Below, in pieces: positions 1 through 6,449 of a stretch of 6,449 nucleotides of DNA (position 1 is the first letter of the stretch; every line of letters begins with the position of its first letter). Source of the stretch: Azoarcus sp. (GTDB lineage Bacteria; Pseudomonadota; Gammaproteobacteria; Burkholderiales; Rhodocyclaceae); NCBI GenBank assembly GCA_031285365.1, contig JAITWP010000178.1, positions 1 through 6,449 on the forward strand, given 5' to 3'. The notes below the pieces were generated by a model that did not search any database, was not told where the DNA came from, and saw only the letters and a program-made list of their open reading frames with translations. Made by a program: the position numbers and the translations under genes.

Positions 1-105
1 GGCGGTCGAATGCCCTACGCGCTGGGTTCGCTCAAGGCTGCTCGCTTCCTTTCCGACAAAAAGCGGGGACTCTTCGACATGCAGGATGTACTTGGACTGC
101 GTTGA
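1..105 (+). CDS. dapB: 4-hydroxy-tetrahydrodipicolinate reductase, C-terminal end (partial)
   Basis: This is the last 34 codons of a gene that begins left of the window and stops with TGA at 103-105. The visible residues end in GLFDMQDVLGLR and include a GSLKAARFL segment. They align by eye with the E. coli DapB C-terminus (GAVRSALWLSGK, then GLFDMRDVLDL), which belongs to the substrate-binding/tetramerisation domain. DapB is a cytoplasmic NAD(P)H-dependent reductase that makes tetrahydrodipicolinate in the diaminopimelate/lysine pathway. The catalytic and nucleotide-binding parts lie outside the window, so only the tail supports the call. Its position directly upstream of carA matches the usual betaproteobacterial order, which strengthens the identification. 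Confidence 0.9.
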   Translation, partial: GGRMPYALGSLKAARFLSDKKRGLFDMQDVLGLR

Positions 106-109
106 GGGT

Positions 110-138
110 TTGCATTGTATGCGTTGAGACGTTAGAAT
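110..138 (+). promoter_or_regulatory. Predicted sigma70 promoter of the carA-carB-greA unit
   Basis: A -35-like TTGCAT (110-115) is separated by exactly 17 bases from a -10-like TAGAAT (133-138), which matches TATAAT at five of six positions. The -35 box matches TTGACA at only three positions (TTG). The promoter starts five bases after the dapB stop, so carA need not depend on dapB read-through. The predicted start point is around A144. No experimental start site is known to me. The call rests on the two boxes and their spacing. Confidence 0.65.
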
Positions 139-152
139 CCCCCATGTTCAGT

Positions 153-183
153 ACGGGATCGGTCAGTGGCCGTCCCGTTTTTT
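153..183 (+). terminator. Terminator-like hairpin in the carA leader (candidate attenuator)
   Basis: ACGGGA (153-158) pairs with TCCCGT (173-178), and CGG (160-162) pairs with CCG (170-172). Together they make a 9-bp GC-rich stem with a single bulged T159 and a 7-base loop. Six T residues follow at 178-183, the first of which pairs within the stem. This is the form of an intrinsic terminator. It lies about 9 bases downstream of the predicted transcription start and 64 bases before the carA start codon. It could therefore stop transcripts from the carA promoter before they reach carA (attenuation), end read-through from dapB, or both. Which of these applies cannot be decided from sequence. Confidence 0.55.
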
Positions 184-246
184 CGCGTATATGGGGCGGC
201 GTGGGCTTGAACCGATGTTCGCCGCCTGTCGTTCCGGGAGTTTTTC

Positions 247-1386
247 GTGACTGTTTTTCCTCCTGCCCTTCTTGCGCTCGCCGACGGCACGGTTTTTCAT
301 GGCAAAGGCATTGGCGCGGCGGGTAGCGCGGTGGGCGAGGTGGTGTTCAACACCTCGATGTCCGGCTACCAGGAAATCCTTACCGATCCAAGCTATTGCA
401 AGCAGATCGTCACACTCACCTATCCACACATCGGCAACACCGGAGTGAATGTCGAGGACGTGGAGTCGGGCCGTGTGCAGGCTGCGGGCCTCGTCATCCG
501 CGATTTGCCGGTTCTGCCGTCCAATTTCCGCATGTCGCAAAAGCTGGATGACTGGCTGCGCAGTGAGAACGTGGTGGCGATTGCCGGACTGGATACCCGC
601 AAACTGACCCGCCTGCTGCGCGAAAAAGGCGCACAGGCTGGCTGCATCGTCACGGGCGAACCGGGAGCAAAGCTGAATGCCGAGGCGGCGATTGCTGCCG
701 CGCGAGCCTTCCCCGGCCTGGGCGGAATGGATCTGGCAAAGGCCGTAACAACTCCCACGCCTTTCGAGTGGTCGGAAAGCGCATGGCAACTTGGGGAAGG
801 CTACGGCACGCAGGAAGCGCCTCGCTGGCATGTGGTGGCGTATGACTTTGGAGTCAAACGCAACATCCTGCGCATGTTCGCTTCGCGCGGTTGCCGCCTG
901 ACGGTGGTGCCTGCCGGGACGAGCGCCCAGGATGTGCTGGCAATGAAACCCGATGGCGTTTTCCTCTCCAACGGGCCGGGTGACCCCGACCCCTGCGATT
1001 ATGCGGTTGCTGCAATCCGGGAAATCGTGGCGGCAAAGGTGCCGGTCTTCGGCATCTGCCTGGGGCATCAACTGCTGGCGCTGGCCTCCGGTGCAAAAAC
1101 CATGAAGATGAAGTTCGGCCACCATGGCGCGAACCATCCGGTGAAGGATCTCGATACCGGACAGGTGCTCATCACCAGCCAGAACCACGGCTTTGCGGTC
1201 GATCCGGCCACGTTGCCGGACAATCTGCGGGTGACGCATGTGTCGCTGTTCGACGGTTCCATCCAGGGCCTTGCCCGCACGGATGCCCCCGCGTTTTCCT
1301 TCCAGGGACACCCGGAAGCGATTCCCGGCCCGCATGACGTGGTTCATCTGTTCGACCGTTTCATCAACCTCTTCCCGAACCGCTGA
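247..1386 (+). CDS. carA: Carbamoyl-phosphate synthetase small (glutaminase) subunit
   Basis: CarA hydrolyses glutamine and passes ammonia through a tunnel to CarB for carbamoyl phosphate synthesis, serving pyrimidine and arginine pathways in the cytoplasm. The 379-residue product is close to the 382 of E. coli. The N-terminal CPSase small-chain domain (about 1-150) includes VGEVVFNTSMSGYQEILTDP. A class I glutamine amidotransferase domain covers about 193-379. Its nucleophile is C271 in FGICLGHQ, and the rest of the triad is H355 and E357 in FQGHPEA, each offset by two from E. coli C269/H353/E355, so the enzyme looks intact. The start chosen is GTG at 247, with CGGGAG ending six bases upstream, and it places the DGTVFHG motif as in homologues. 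carB follows after 65 bases. Control is probably by the promoter and leader hairpin upstream. Confidence 0.97.
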   Translation: MTVFPPALLALADGTVFHGKGIGAAGSAVGEVVFNTSMSGYQEILTDPSYCKQIVTLTYPHIGNTGVNVEDVESGRVQAAGLVIRDLPVLPSNFRMSQKLDDWLRSENVVAIAGLDTRKLTRLLREKGAQAGCIVTGEPGAKLNAEAAIAAARAFPGLGGMDLAKAVTTPTPFEWSESAWQLGEGYGTQEAPRWHVVAYDFGVKRNILRMFASRGCRLTVVPAGTSAQDVLAMKPDGVFLSNGPGDPDPCDYAVAAIREIVAAKVPVFGICLGHQLLALASGAKTMKMKFGHHGANHPVKDLDTGQVLITSQNHGFAVDPATLPDNLRVTHVSLFDGSIQGLARTDAPAFSFQGHPEAIPGPHDVVHLFDRFINLFPNR

Positions 1387-1441
1387 TTTCGAATCCTTAA
1401 AGGGAGACGGCGGCGCGTCCCCGTGGTTCCCTGTTCTATCC

Positions 1442-1445
1442 GAGG
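1442..1445 (+). promoter_or_regulatory. Ribosome binding site of carB
   Basis: GAGG ends six bases before the carB ATG at 1452. It fixes the start at this codon and indicates that carB is translated from its own initiation site after the 65-base carA-carB gap, rather than by stop-start overlap. Confidence 0.6.
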
Positions 1446-1451
1446 CAAAGA

Positions 1452-4400
1452 ATGCCCAAACGCACAGACATCAACACCATCCTGATCATTGGCGCTGGCC
1501 CGATCATCATCGGCCAGGCATGCGAATTCGACTACTCCGGCGCGCAGGCGTGCAAGGCTTTGCGCGAGGAAGGCTATCGGGTCGTCCTGGTCAATTCCAA
1601 TCCGGCCACGATCATGACCGATCCCGGCACGGCGGACGTGACCTACATCGAGCCTGTCACTTGGCAAGTCATTGAGCGCATCATCGAAAAGGAACGCCCG
1701 GATGCGATCCTGCCGACGATGGGCGGACAGACGGCACTCAACTGCGCGCTCGATCTGGCCAAGAATGGTGTGCTCGAAAAATACAACGTCGAACTCATCG
1801 GCGCTTCCCGCACGGCCATCGACAAGGCGGAAGACCGGCTCAAGTTCAAGGACGCGATGACCCGCATCGGACTCGGCTCCGCGCGATCCGGCATCGCCCA
1901 CAGCATGGAAGAAGCCTTGCAGGTGCAGGGCGGCATCGGCTTTCCGATCATCATCCGCCCCAGCTTCACCCTGGGCGGCACGGGTGGCGGGGTGGCCTAC
2001 AACACCGAAGAATTCCACGAAATCTGCAAGCGCGGGCTGGAAGCCAGCCCCACCAACGAGCTCCTGATCGAAGAGTCCCTCCTGGGATGGAAAGAAATCG
2101 AGATGGAAGTCGTGCGCGACAGAAAAGACAACTGCATCATCATCTGTTCCATCGAAAATCTCGATGCGATGGGCGTGCACACTGGCGACTCCATCACCGT
2201 CGCCCCGGCGCAAACCCTGACCGACAAGGAATACCAACTCGTGCGCAACGCCTCGATTGCCATTTTGCGTGAAATCGGCGTGGATACCGGCGGCTCGAAC
2301 GTGCAATTTGCGATCAACCCCGAAGATGGGCGCATGATCGTGATCGAGATGAACCCACGGGTGTCGCGCTCCTCCGCGCTGGCATCCAAGGCCACGGGTT
2401 TTCCGATTGCCAAGGTCGCGGCCAAGCTTGCCGTGGGCTATACGCTGGACGAGCTCAAGAACGAGATCACCGGTGGAGTCACGCCGGTTTCCTTCGAGCC
2501 GACCATCGACTACGTCGTCACCAAGGTGCCGCGTTTTGCCTTCGAGAAATTCCCCCAGGCCAACGACCGCCTGACCACGCAGATGAAATCCGTGGGCGAA
2601 GTCATGGCGATAGGCCGTACCTTCCAGGAATCGTTCCAGAAAGCCTTGCGCGGGCTGGAAGTCGACGCATACGGTCTGGATGAAATCGAAACCGATCACG
2701 AAGACATGGAACACGAGCTCGGCAATCCCGGCGCACAGCGCATCTGGTACGTCGGGCAGGCGTTCCGCGAAGGCTACAGCCTGGAAAGGGTCAACCAGCT
2801 CACCGGCATCGACCCGTGGTTCCTTGCTCAGATCGAAGACCTCATCATCAGCGAAAAGGCGCTTGCCGGTCGTTCGCTCAAGGCGTTTTCCGCCGACGAA
2901 CTTCGGGAACTGAAGCGCAAGGGCTTTTCCGACCGCCGCTTGGCGAAACTCCTCAACAGCACCGAAACCGCCGTGCGGCTGGCTCGGCACACGCTCGGCG
3001 TGCGGCCCGTGTTCAAGCGGGTCGACACCTGCGCGGCAGAATTCGCCACCACCACCGCCTACATGTATTCCACCTACGAGGAAGAATGCGAAGTCCGGCC
3101 CACCAATCGCAAGAAAATCATGGTGCTCGGCGGCGGCCCGAACCGCATCGGGCAGGGCATCGAGTTCGACTACTGCTGCGTACACGCGGCGCTGGCGCTA
3201 CGGGAAGACGGTTTTGAAACCATCATGGTCAACTGCAACCCGGAAACCGTCTCCACCGACTACGACACATCCGACCGCCTGTACTTCGAGCCGATCACCC
3301 TGGAAGACATCCTGGAAATCGTCCACGTCGAAAAACCCGACGGCGTCATCGTCCAGTTCGGTGGTCAGACCCCCCTGAAACGCGTCCGCGCACTGGAAGA
3401 AAACGGCGTCACCATCATCGGCACCAACCCGGACATGATCGACGCCGCCGAAGACCGCGAGCGTTTCCAGAAACTCCTGAACGATCTCGGCCTTCGCCAG
3501 CCGCCCAACCGCACCGCGCGCACCACCGAGGAGGCCGTGCGCATGGCTGCCGAAATCGGCTACCCGCTGGTCGTGCGGCCTTCCTACGTCCTGGGCGGTC
3601 GGGCAATGGAAATCGTCCACGAGCAAAAAGACCTCGAACGCTACATGCGCGAAGCGGTCAAGGTCAGCAACGAGTCACCGGTACTGCTCGACCGCTTCCT
3701 CGACGACGCCACCGAAGTCGATGTCGATGCTCTTTCCGATGGAGAAGAAATCCTCATCGGCGGCATCATGGAACACATCGAACAGGCGGGCGTGCACTCG
3801 GGTGATTCTGCCTGCTCGCTGCCGCCCTACACCCTGACTCCCGGCCTCCAGGACGAGCTGCGACGGCAAACGCGCGCCATGGCGCGCGCGCTCAACGTCT
3901 GTGGCCTCATGAACGTGCAATTCGCCATTCAGGGAGAAGGGGACGCGGCCACCGTTTACGTGCTCGAAGTCAACCCGAGAGCCTCGCGCACCGTACCCTT
4001 CGTCTCCAAGGCGTGCGGCCTGCAACTGGCGAAGATCGCCGCACGCTGCATGGCCGGACAAAGCCTGAAGAGCCAGGGCATCGAAGGCGAAATCGTACCT
4101 CCCTATTATTCGGTGAAAGAAGCCGTCTTTCCCTTCATCAAATTCCCCGGCGTCGACACCATCCTCGGCCCCGAAATGAAATCGACCGGCGAAGTCATGG
4201 GCGTAGGCGAAAACTTCCCCGAAGCCTTCATCAAGAGCCAGTTGGGAGCCGGAGTGCGGTTGCCGAGTTCGGGCAGGGCGTTCATCAGCGTCAAGCAATC
4301 CGACCGTCCTGCGGCAATCGAAGTGGCCCGTGACCTGCTCAGCCTGGGTTTTTCGCTCGTCGCCACGCGCGGCACTGCCGGAGTCATCGCAGCCGCCGGA

Positions 4401-4676
4401 CTGCCGGTAACGGCGGTCAACAAGGTCAACGAAGGGCGGCCGCACATCGTCGACATGATCAAGAACGACGAAATCGTCCTCGTCATCAACACGGTCGAAA
4501 GCAAGCGTCAGGCGGTATCGGATTCACGTTCCATCCGCGTCAGCGCTCTGGCGGCCAAGGTAACCGTATTCACCACCATCGAAGGCGCGCAGGCGGCATG
4601 TATGGGCCTGCGCCATCTGGACGGGCTAGAAGTCTATGCCCTGCAGGATCTTCACGCGAAGCTGAAAGACCGATGA
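1452..4676 (+). CDS. carB: Carbamoyl-phosphate synthetase large subunit
   Basis: CarB uses two ATP, bicarbonate and ammonia from CarA to make carbamoyl phosphate. At 1074 residues it matches E. coli CarB (1073). The first ATP-grasp half (about 1-400, carboxyphosphate synthesis) shows R169 in IIRPSF, the loop LGGTGGG at 174-180, and E299/N301 in EMNPRVSR, the same numbers as in E. coli. An oligomerisation domain covers about 400-550. The second ATP-grasp half (carbamate phosphorylation) has FGGQTPLK, R709 in VVRPSYVLGGRAM, and E839/N841 in LEVNPRASR. The C-terminal MGS-like allosteric domain (about 935-1074) keeps ATRGTAG and VNKVNEGRPH with K991, corresponding to E. coli K993 of the effector site, so UMP/ornithine-type control is plausible. 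No frameshift or internal stop is present. The stop codon overlaps the greA start. Confidence 0.98.
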   Translation: MPKRTDINTILIIGAGPIIIGQACEFDYSGAQACKALREEGYRVVLVNSNPATIMTDPGTADVTYIEPVTWQVIERIIEKERPDAILPTMGGQTALNCALDLAKNGVLEKYNVELIGASRTAIDKAEDRLKFKDAMTRIGLGSARSGIAHSMEEALQVQGGIGFPIIIRPSFTLGGTGGGVAYNTEEFHEICKRGLEASPTNELLIEESLLGWKEIEMEVVRDRKDNCIIICSIENLDAMGVHTGDSITVAPAQTLTDKEYQLVRNASIAILREIGVDTGGSNVQFAINPEDGRMIVIEMNPRVSRSSALASKATGFPIAKVAAKLAVGYTLDELKNEITGGVTPVSFEPTIDYVVTKVPRFAFEKFPQANDRLTTQMKSVGEVMAIGRTFQESFQKALRGLEVDAYGLDEIETDHEDMEHELGNPGAQRIWYVGQAFREGYSLERVNQLTGIDPWFLAQIEDLIISEKALAGRSLKAFSADELRELKRKGFSDRRLAKLLNSTETAVRLARHTLGVRPVFKRVDTCAAEFATTTAYMYSTYEEECEVRPTNRKKIMVLGGGPNRIGQGIEFDYCCVHAALALREDGFETIMVNCNPETVSTDYDTSDRLYFEPITLEDILEIVHVEKPDGVIVQFGGQTPLKRVRALEENGVTIIGTNPDMIDAAEDRERFQKLLNDLGLRQPPNRTARTTEEAVRMAAEIGYPLVVRPSYVLGGRAMEIVHEQKDLERYMREAVKVSNESPVLLDRFLDDATEVDVDALSDGEEILIGGIMEHIEQAGVHSGDSACSLPPYTLTPGLQDELRRQTRAMARALNVCGLMNVQFAIQGEGDAATVYVLEVNPRASRTVPFVSKACGLQLAKIAARCMAGQSLKSQGIEGEIVPPYYSVKEAVFPFIKFPGVDTILGPEMKSTGEVMGVGENFPEAFIKSQLGAGVRLPSSGRAFISVKQSDRPAAIEVARDLLSLGFSLVATRGTAGVIAAAGLPVTAVNKVNEGRPHIVDMIKNDEIVLVINTVESKRQAVSDSRSIRVSALAAKVTVFTTIEGAQAACMGLRHLDGLEVYALQDLHAKLKDR

Positions 4677-5149
4677 CCAAGATACCTTTGACCATCGTCG
4701 GCGCGGAAGCTCTGCGCGCCGAACTACACCATTTGAAGACCGTCGAGCGTCTCGGCATCATCGCGGCCATTGCCGAAGCGCGTTCGCACGGAGATCTCTC
4801 CGAGAATGCCGAATACGACGCGGCCAAGGATCGTCAGGGCTTCATCGAAGGGCGCATCATCGAAATCGAAGGCAAGCTCGCCAACGCCCAGATCATTGAT
4901 CCCTGTCTGCTCGACGCCGACGGTCGCTGTGTATTTGGCGCCACGGTTACGCTGGAAGACATGAGTTCCAACCAGATCGTGACCTACCAGATCGTCGGTG
5001 ACGACGAAGCGGACATCAAAATCAACAAGATTTCCGTCAATTCCCCGGTTGCTCGCGCGCTTATCGGCAAGTACGCTGGGGATATTGCCGAGGTGCAGGC
5101 TCCGAGCGGAATGCGCGAGTACGAGATCATCAAGGTCATGTATGTCTGA
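4673..5149 (+). CDS. greA: Transcription elongation factor GreA
   Basis: GreA binds in the RNA polymerase secondary channel and stimulates cleavage of backtracked transcripts, restarting arrested complexes. The product is 158 residues, the same length as E. coli GreA. The N-terminal coiled coil (about 10-75) carries AEARSHGDLSENAEYDAA with the tip acidic pair D41 and E44 that positions catalytic magnesium. The C-terminal FKBP-like domain contains YQIVGDDEAD and ISVNSPVARALIGK and ends in EYEIIKVMYV. The ATG at 4673 shares ATGA with the carB stop and no strong Shine-Dalgarno is visible, so translational coupling to carB is likely. Upstream in-frame codons run into carB but do not match GreA, so the 4673 start is preferred. 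Being in the car operon may link GreA levels to the same promoter. Confidence 0.97.
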   Translation: MTKIPLTIVGAEALRAELHHLKTVERLGIIAAIAEARSHGDLSENAEYDAAKDRQGFIEGRIIEIEGKLANAQIIDPCLLDADGRCVFGATVTLEDMSSNQIVTYQIVGDDEADIKINKISVNSPVARALIGKYAGDIAEVQAPSGMREYEIIKVMYV

Positions 5150-5171
5150 ATCCGGAGTTGGAAGCCTTCCG

Positions 5172-5624
5172 ATGCGTTTTGCCACTGCTGCTACGAGTCT
5201 GTTGGTTACCGCGTGGGTTGGCGGCATGTGGATGATCGGTTACATCGTCACCCCCACGCTCTTCGCCATGCTCGATGACCGCATACTGGCGGGCCACATC
5301 GCCGGACGGCTGTTCAGCATCATTGCCTGGATCGGCTTTGGCACGGCGGTCTGGCTGCTTGGTTTCATGGCCGTGCGGCAGGGGCGGGCGGTGTTACGCA
5401 GTGCTTTGTTTTGGGTTGTGGTGGCGATGCTCGTCTGCGTGACGGCAGGATACGTCCTCCAGATGGAAATGGCTGCGCTCAAGGTTGAAGTGGGGTCGAT
5501 GGACGTAATGGAGAGCGCGCAACGTGGGCGGTTTGCCATGTTGCACGGGGTGGCGAGTGGGGTTTATCTTGTGCAGAGTTTGTTGGGGGTGTGGGTGGTT
5601 GTGAGGGGTAGGTCACAGCGGTGA
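5172..5624 (+). CDS. DUF4149 (TMEM205-like) inner-membrane protein
   Basis: This is a 150-residue hydrophobic protein of unknown function. Four membrane segments can be read at about 6-28, 47-68, 77-98 and 124-145. The first holds WVGGMWMIGYIVTPTLF, the pattern that identifies the DUF4149 family often found after greA in betaproteobacteria. The loop between helices 3 and 4 is polar (MDVMESAQRGRF) and precedes FAMLHG, also a usual family feature. The ATG at 5172 was chosen because GGAAG ends seven bases before it and because homologues begin just before the first helix. An in-frame ATG at 5142 would add ten residues (MSESGVGSLP) and overlap the end of greA by eight bases, and it remains possible. 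The gene is probably co-transcribed with greA, only 22 bases away, and a terminator hairpin begins 10 bases after its stop. Confidence 0.85.
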   Translation: MRFATAATSLLVTAWVGGMWMIGYIVTPTLFAMLDDRILAGHIAGRLFSIIAWIGFGTAVWLLGFMAVRQGRAVLRSALFWVVVAMLVCVTAGYVLQMEMAALKVEVGSMDVMESAQRGRFAMLHGVASGVYLVQSLLGVWVVVRGRSQR

Positions 5625-5633
5625 CGAGCAACA

Positions 5634-5665
5634 AAATGCCGTCTGATCGAAATCAGACGGCATTT
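5634..5665. terminator. Bidirectional terminator built on a DNA-uptake-sequence-like inverted repeat
   Basis: A perfect 14-bp inverted repeat (arms 5634-5647 and 5652-5665) encloses a CGAA tetraloop. The A-rich and T-rich ends of the arms give a short T run on either strand, and the element sits between two convergent genes, so it most likely terminates both. Each strand reads ATGCCGTCTGAT, one base from the 12-base Neisseria uptake sequence ATGCCGTCTGAA. In Neisseria, paired inverted uptake sequences commonly serve as terminators. Whether uptake is relevant here is unknown. Confidence 0.75.
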
Positions 5666-5681
5666 GTGAAGCGGGTGGTGC

Positions 5682-6449
5682 TCAGTGTTTTGCCCGCCGT
5701 CGGCGGGCTATGCCGGAAACCACCCCCAAGCCGACCAGCAACATGGCCCAGGTTTCGGGTTCGGGGATAGCGGGAAAGTTGGTTACTACCCCGTCGCGCA
5801 TCTCGAAGACGTAGCGTCCAGCCACATCGGAGTTCCAACTGTTGGACACCAGCGCGGTGGGTGAGCCATCGAGAAAGTATCCACTCACACCTGATCCAGG
5901 CAGTTCGTAGGAACGGCGTTCAAGCCCAAAGGTATTGAATGAGACTTCCGAGGAGCCGTTATCCCACTGAATGGAGTCGTAGTTGTAGATAAAGTCGAAA
6001 TTGCCGACTCCAGTATCAGAACGATCAACGATAATGACTTGAAAACTATTGCGCTCGGAACCTGTGATTCCATTTATGCCAATGAAATCATCAGGGGGAG
6101 CCGTATCTAACCAGTTTACGCCAAAGGCAGCACGCCCGTCATATGTTCCCATTCCGTAGCTTACAGTGCCATATGACTCTGCTGTTGCTCCTGGATATGA
6201 CCAATTATATTCAAGATCGTACAAATTAAAGAACGGTCTGAAGCTGTAGAAAAGCCAGCTACTAGGCGTCAAAAGTTTTTCGAGCTGCAATTCACCTCGG
6301 GAGGAGAGAAATGATAAGTAATCATAAGAGCCATAGTTCTCTAGGATTCGTGAAGGAGTGACGTCAAACCCAATGTACCCAACGTTGTCCTTGAGTGGGC
6401 TGTCGTAAAAGTATACCCCACCGGGCCATTCAGGGGTGTATGTATCAAA
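5682..6449 (-). CDS. NIDO-domain PEP-CTERM sorting protein (N-terminus outside window)
   Basis: The frame stays open from the right window edge to the TGA at 5684-5682, giving the last 255 residues. The true start and signal peptide lie outside. Visible residues about 40-170 resemble a nidogen-like extracellular domain: GTYDGRAAFGVNW (101-113), then NSFQVIIVDRSDTGVGNFDFIYNYDSIQW (134-162, here cited only by its hallmarks FQVIIVDRSD and IYNYDSIQW). A YELPGSGVSGYFLDGSPTAL segment (181-200) follows. The C-terminus is a PEP-CTERM signal: PEPETWAM at 229-236, a hydrophobic stretch to about 247, and the basic tail ARRRRAKH. Such proteins are exported and processed by an exosortase (EpsH/XrtA type), usually in exopolysaccharide-producing Gram-negatives. 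The specific role is unknown; adhesion or matrix function is inference. It converges on the greA operon. GC falls to about 44% in its upstream part. Confidence 0.85.
   Translation of the reverse strand, partial: FDTYTPEWPGGVYFYDSPLKDNVGYIGFDVTPSRILENYGSYDYLSFLSSRGELQLEKLLTPSSWLFYSFRPFFNLYDLEYNWSYPGATAESYGTVSYGMGTYDGRAAFGVNWLDTAPPDDFIGINGITGSERNSFQVIIVDRSDTGVGNFDFIYNYDSIQWDNGSSEVSFNTFGLERRSYELPGSGVSGYFLDGSPTALVSNSWNSDVAGRYVFEMRDGVVTNFPAIPEPETWAMLLVGLGVVSGIARRRRAKH

Noticed and set aside
188..193. TATATG as a second -10 box for carA downstream of the leader hairpin
   Set aside because: No reasonable -35 element lies 16-18 bases upstream, so the promoter at 110-138 is preferred.
1401..1432. Imperfect stem in the carA-carB gap (AGGGA/TCCCT plus ACGG/CCGT)
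   Set aside because: The stem is interrupted, competing pairings exist, and no T run follows. It may fold in mRNA but does not support a terminator or processing-site call.
1344..3185. A 613-codon open frame on the minus strand opposite carA/carB, and a similar 394-codon one at 163-1347
   Set aside because: Both lie opposite intact, highly conserved genes. Their translations are low-complexity and rich in His/Arg/Gly, with no recognisable domain. Long antisense frames are expected in GC-rich coding DNA.
3871..3888. An 18-bp perfect palindrome of alternating CG around CCATGG inside carB
   Set aside because: It encodes an Arg/Ala-rich helix segment (TRAMARAL) with GC-ending codons and is explained by codon use. 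It is inside a conserved gene and there is no sign of a binding site role.
4118..4127. A second uptake-sequence-like match (GCCGTCTTTC) in carB
   Set aside because: Only the first seven bases of the core match, it is not paired, and it lies within conserved coding sequence, so it is likely chance.
5692..5708. GCCCGCC/GGCGGGC hairpin at the 3' end of the PEP-CTERM gene
   Set aside because: It falls in the codons for the Arg-rich tail and has no T run in the minus-strand direction. It is best explained by coding constraint.

Overview
The window (about 60% GC over most of its length) looks like a bacterial chromosome segment from a betaproteobacterium. The gene order dapB-carA-carB-greA followed by a DUF4149 membrane protein is a familiar betaproteobacterial arrangement. 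CarA, CarB and GreA are full length and close to their E. coli counterparts. A PEP-CTERM protein at the right end points to an environmental, exopolysaccharide-forming lineage such as Rhodocyclales or Nitrosomonadales relatives. That family-level placement is inference from remembered conservation, not a search.

Layout, left to right. Bases 1-105 are the last 34 codons of dapB (lysine/diaminopimelate synthesis). The 141-base gap that follows holds a convincing sigma70-type promoter and, just downstream of its predicted start point, a terminator-like hairpin with a run of T. This is a candidate attenuator for carAB. Next come carA (247-1386, GTG start) and carB (1452-4676), the small and large subunits of carbamoyl-phosphate synthetase, which feeds both pyrimidine and arginine synthesis. 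greA (4673-5149), a transcript-cleavage elongation factor, overlaps the carB stop in an ATGA junction. A four-helix DUF4149 (TMEM205-like) inner-membrane protein follows. The four genes read as one transcription unit ending at a perfect 14-bp inverted repeat at 5634-5665.

That inverted repeat carries, on each strand, an 11-of-12 match to the Neisseria DNA uptake sequence. Beyond it, on the minus strand and running off the right edge, is the C-terminal 255 residues of a nidogen-like (NIDO) domain protein with a PEP-CTERM sorting signal. Its upstream part is clearly lower in GC (about 44%) than the operon, which suggests accessory or transferred DNA next to a conserved housekeeping block.

Nothing here amounts to a clear new system. 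The two observations most worth following up are the carA leader hairpin and the uptake-sequence-like terminator. Most of the window is well-understood core metabolism.
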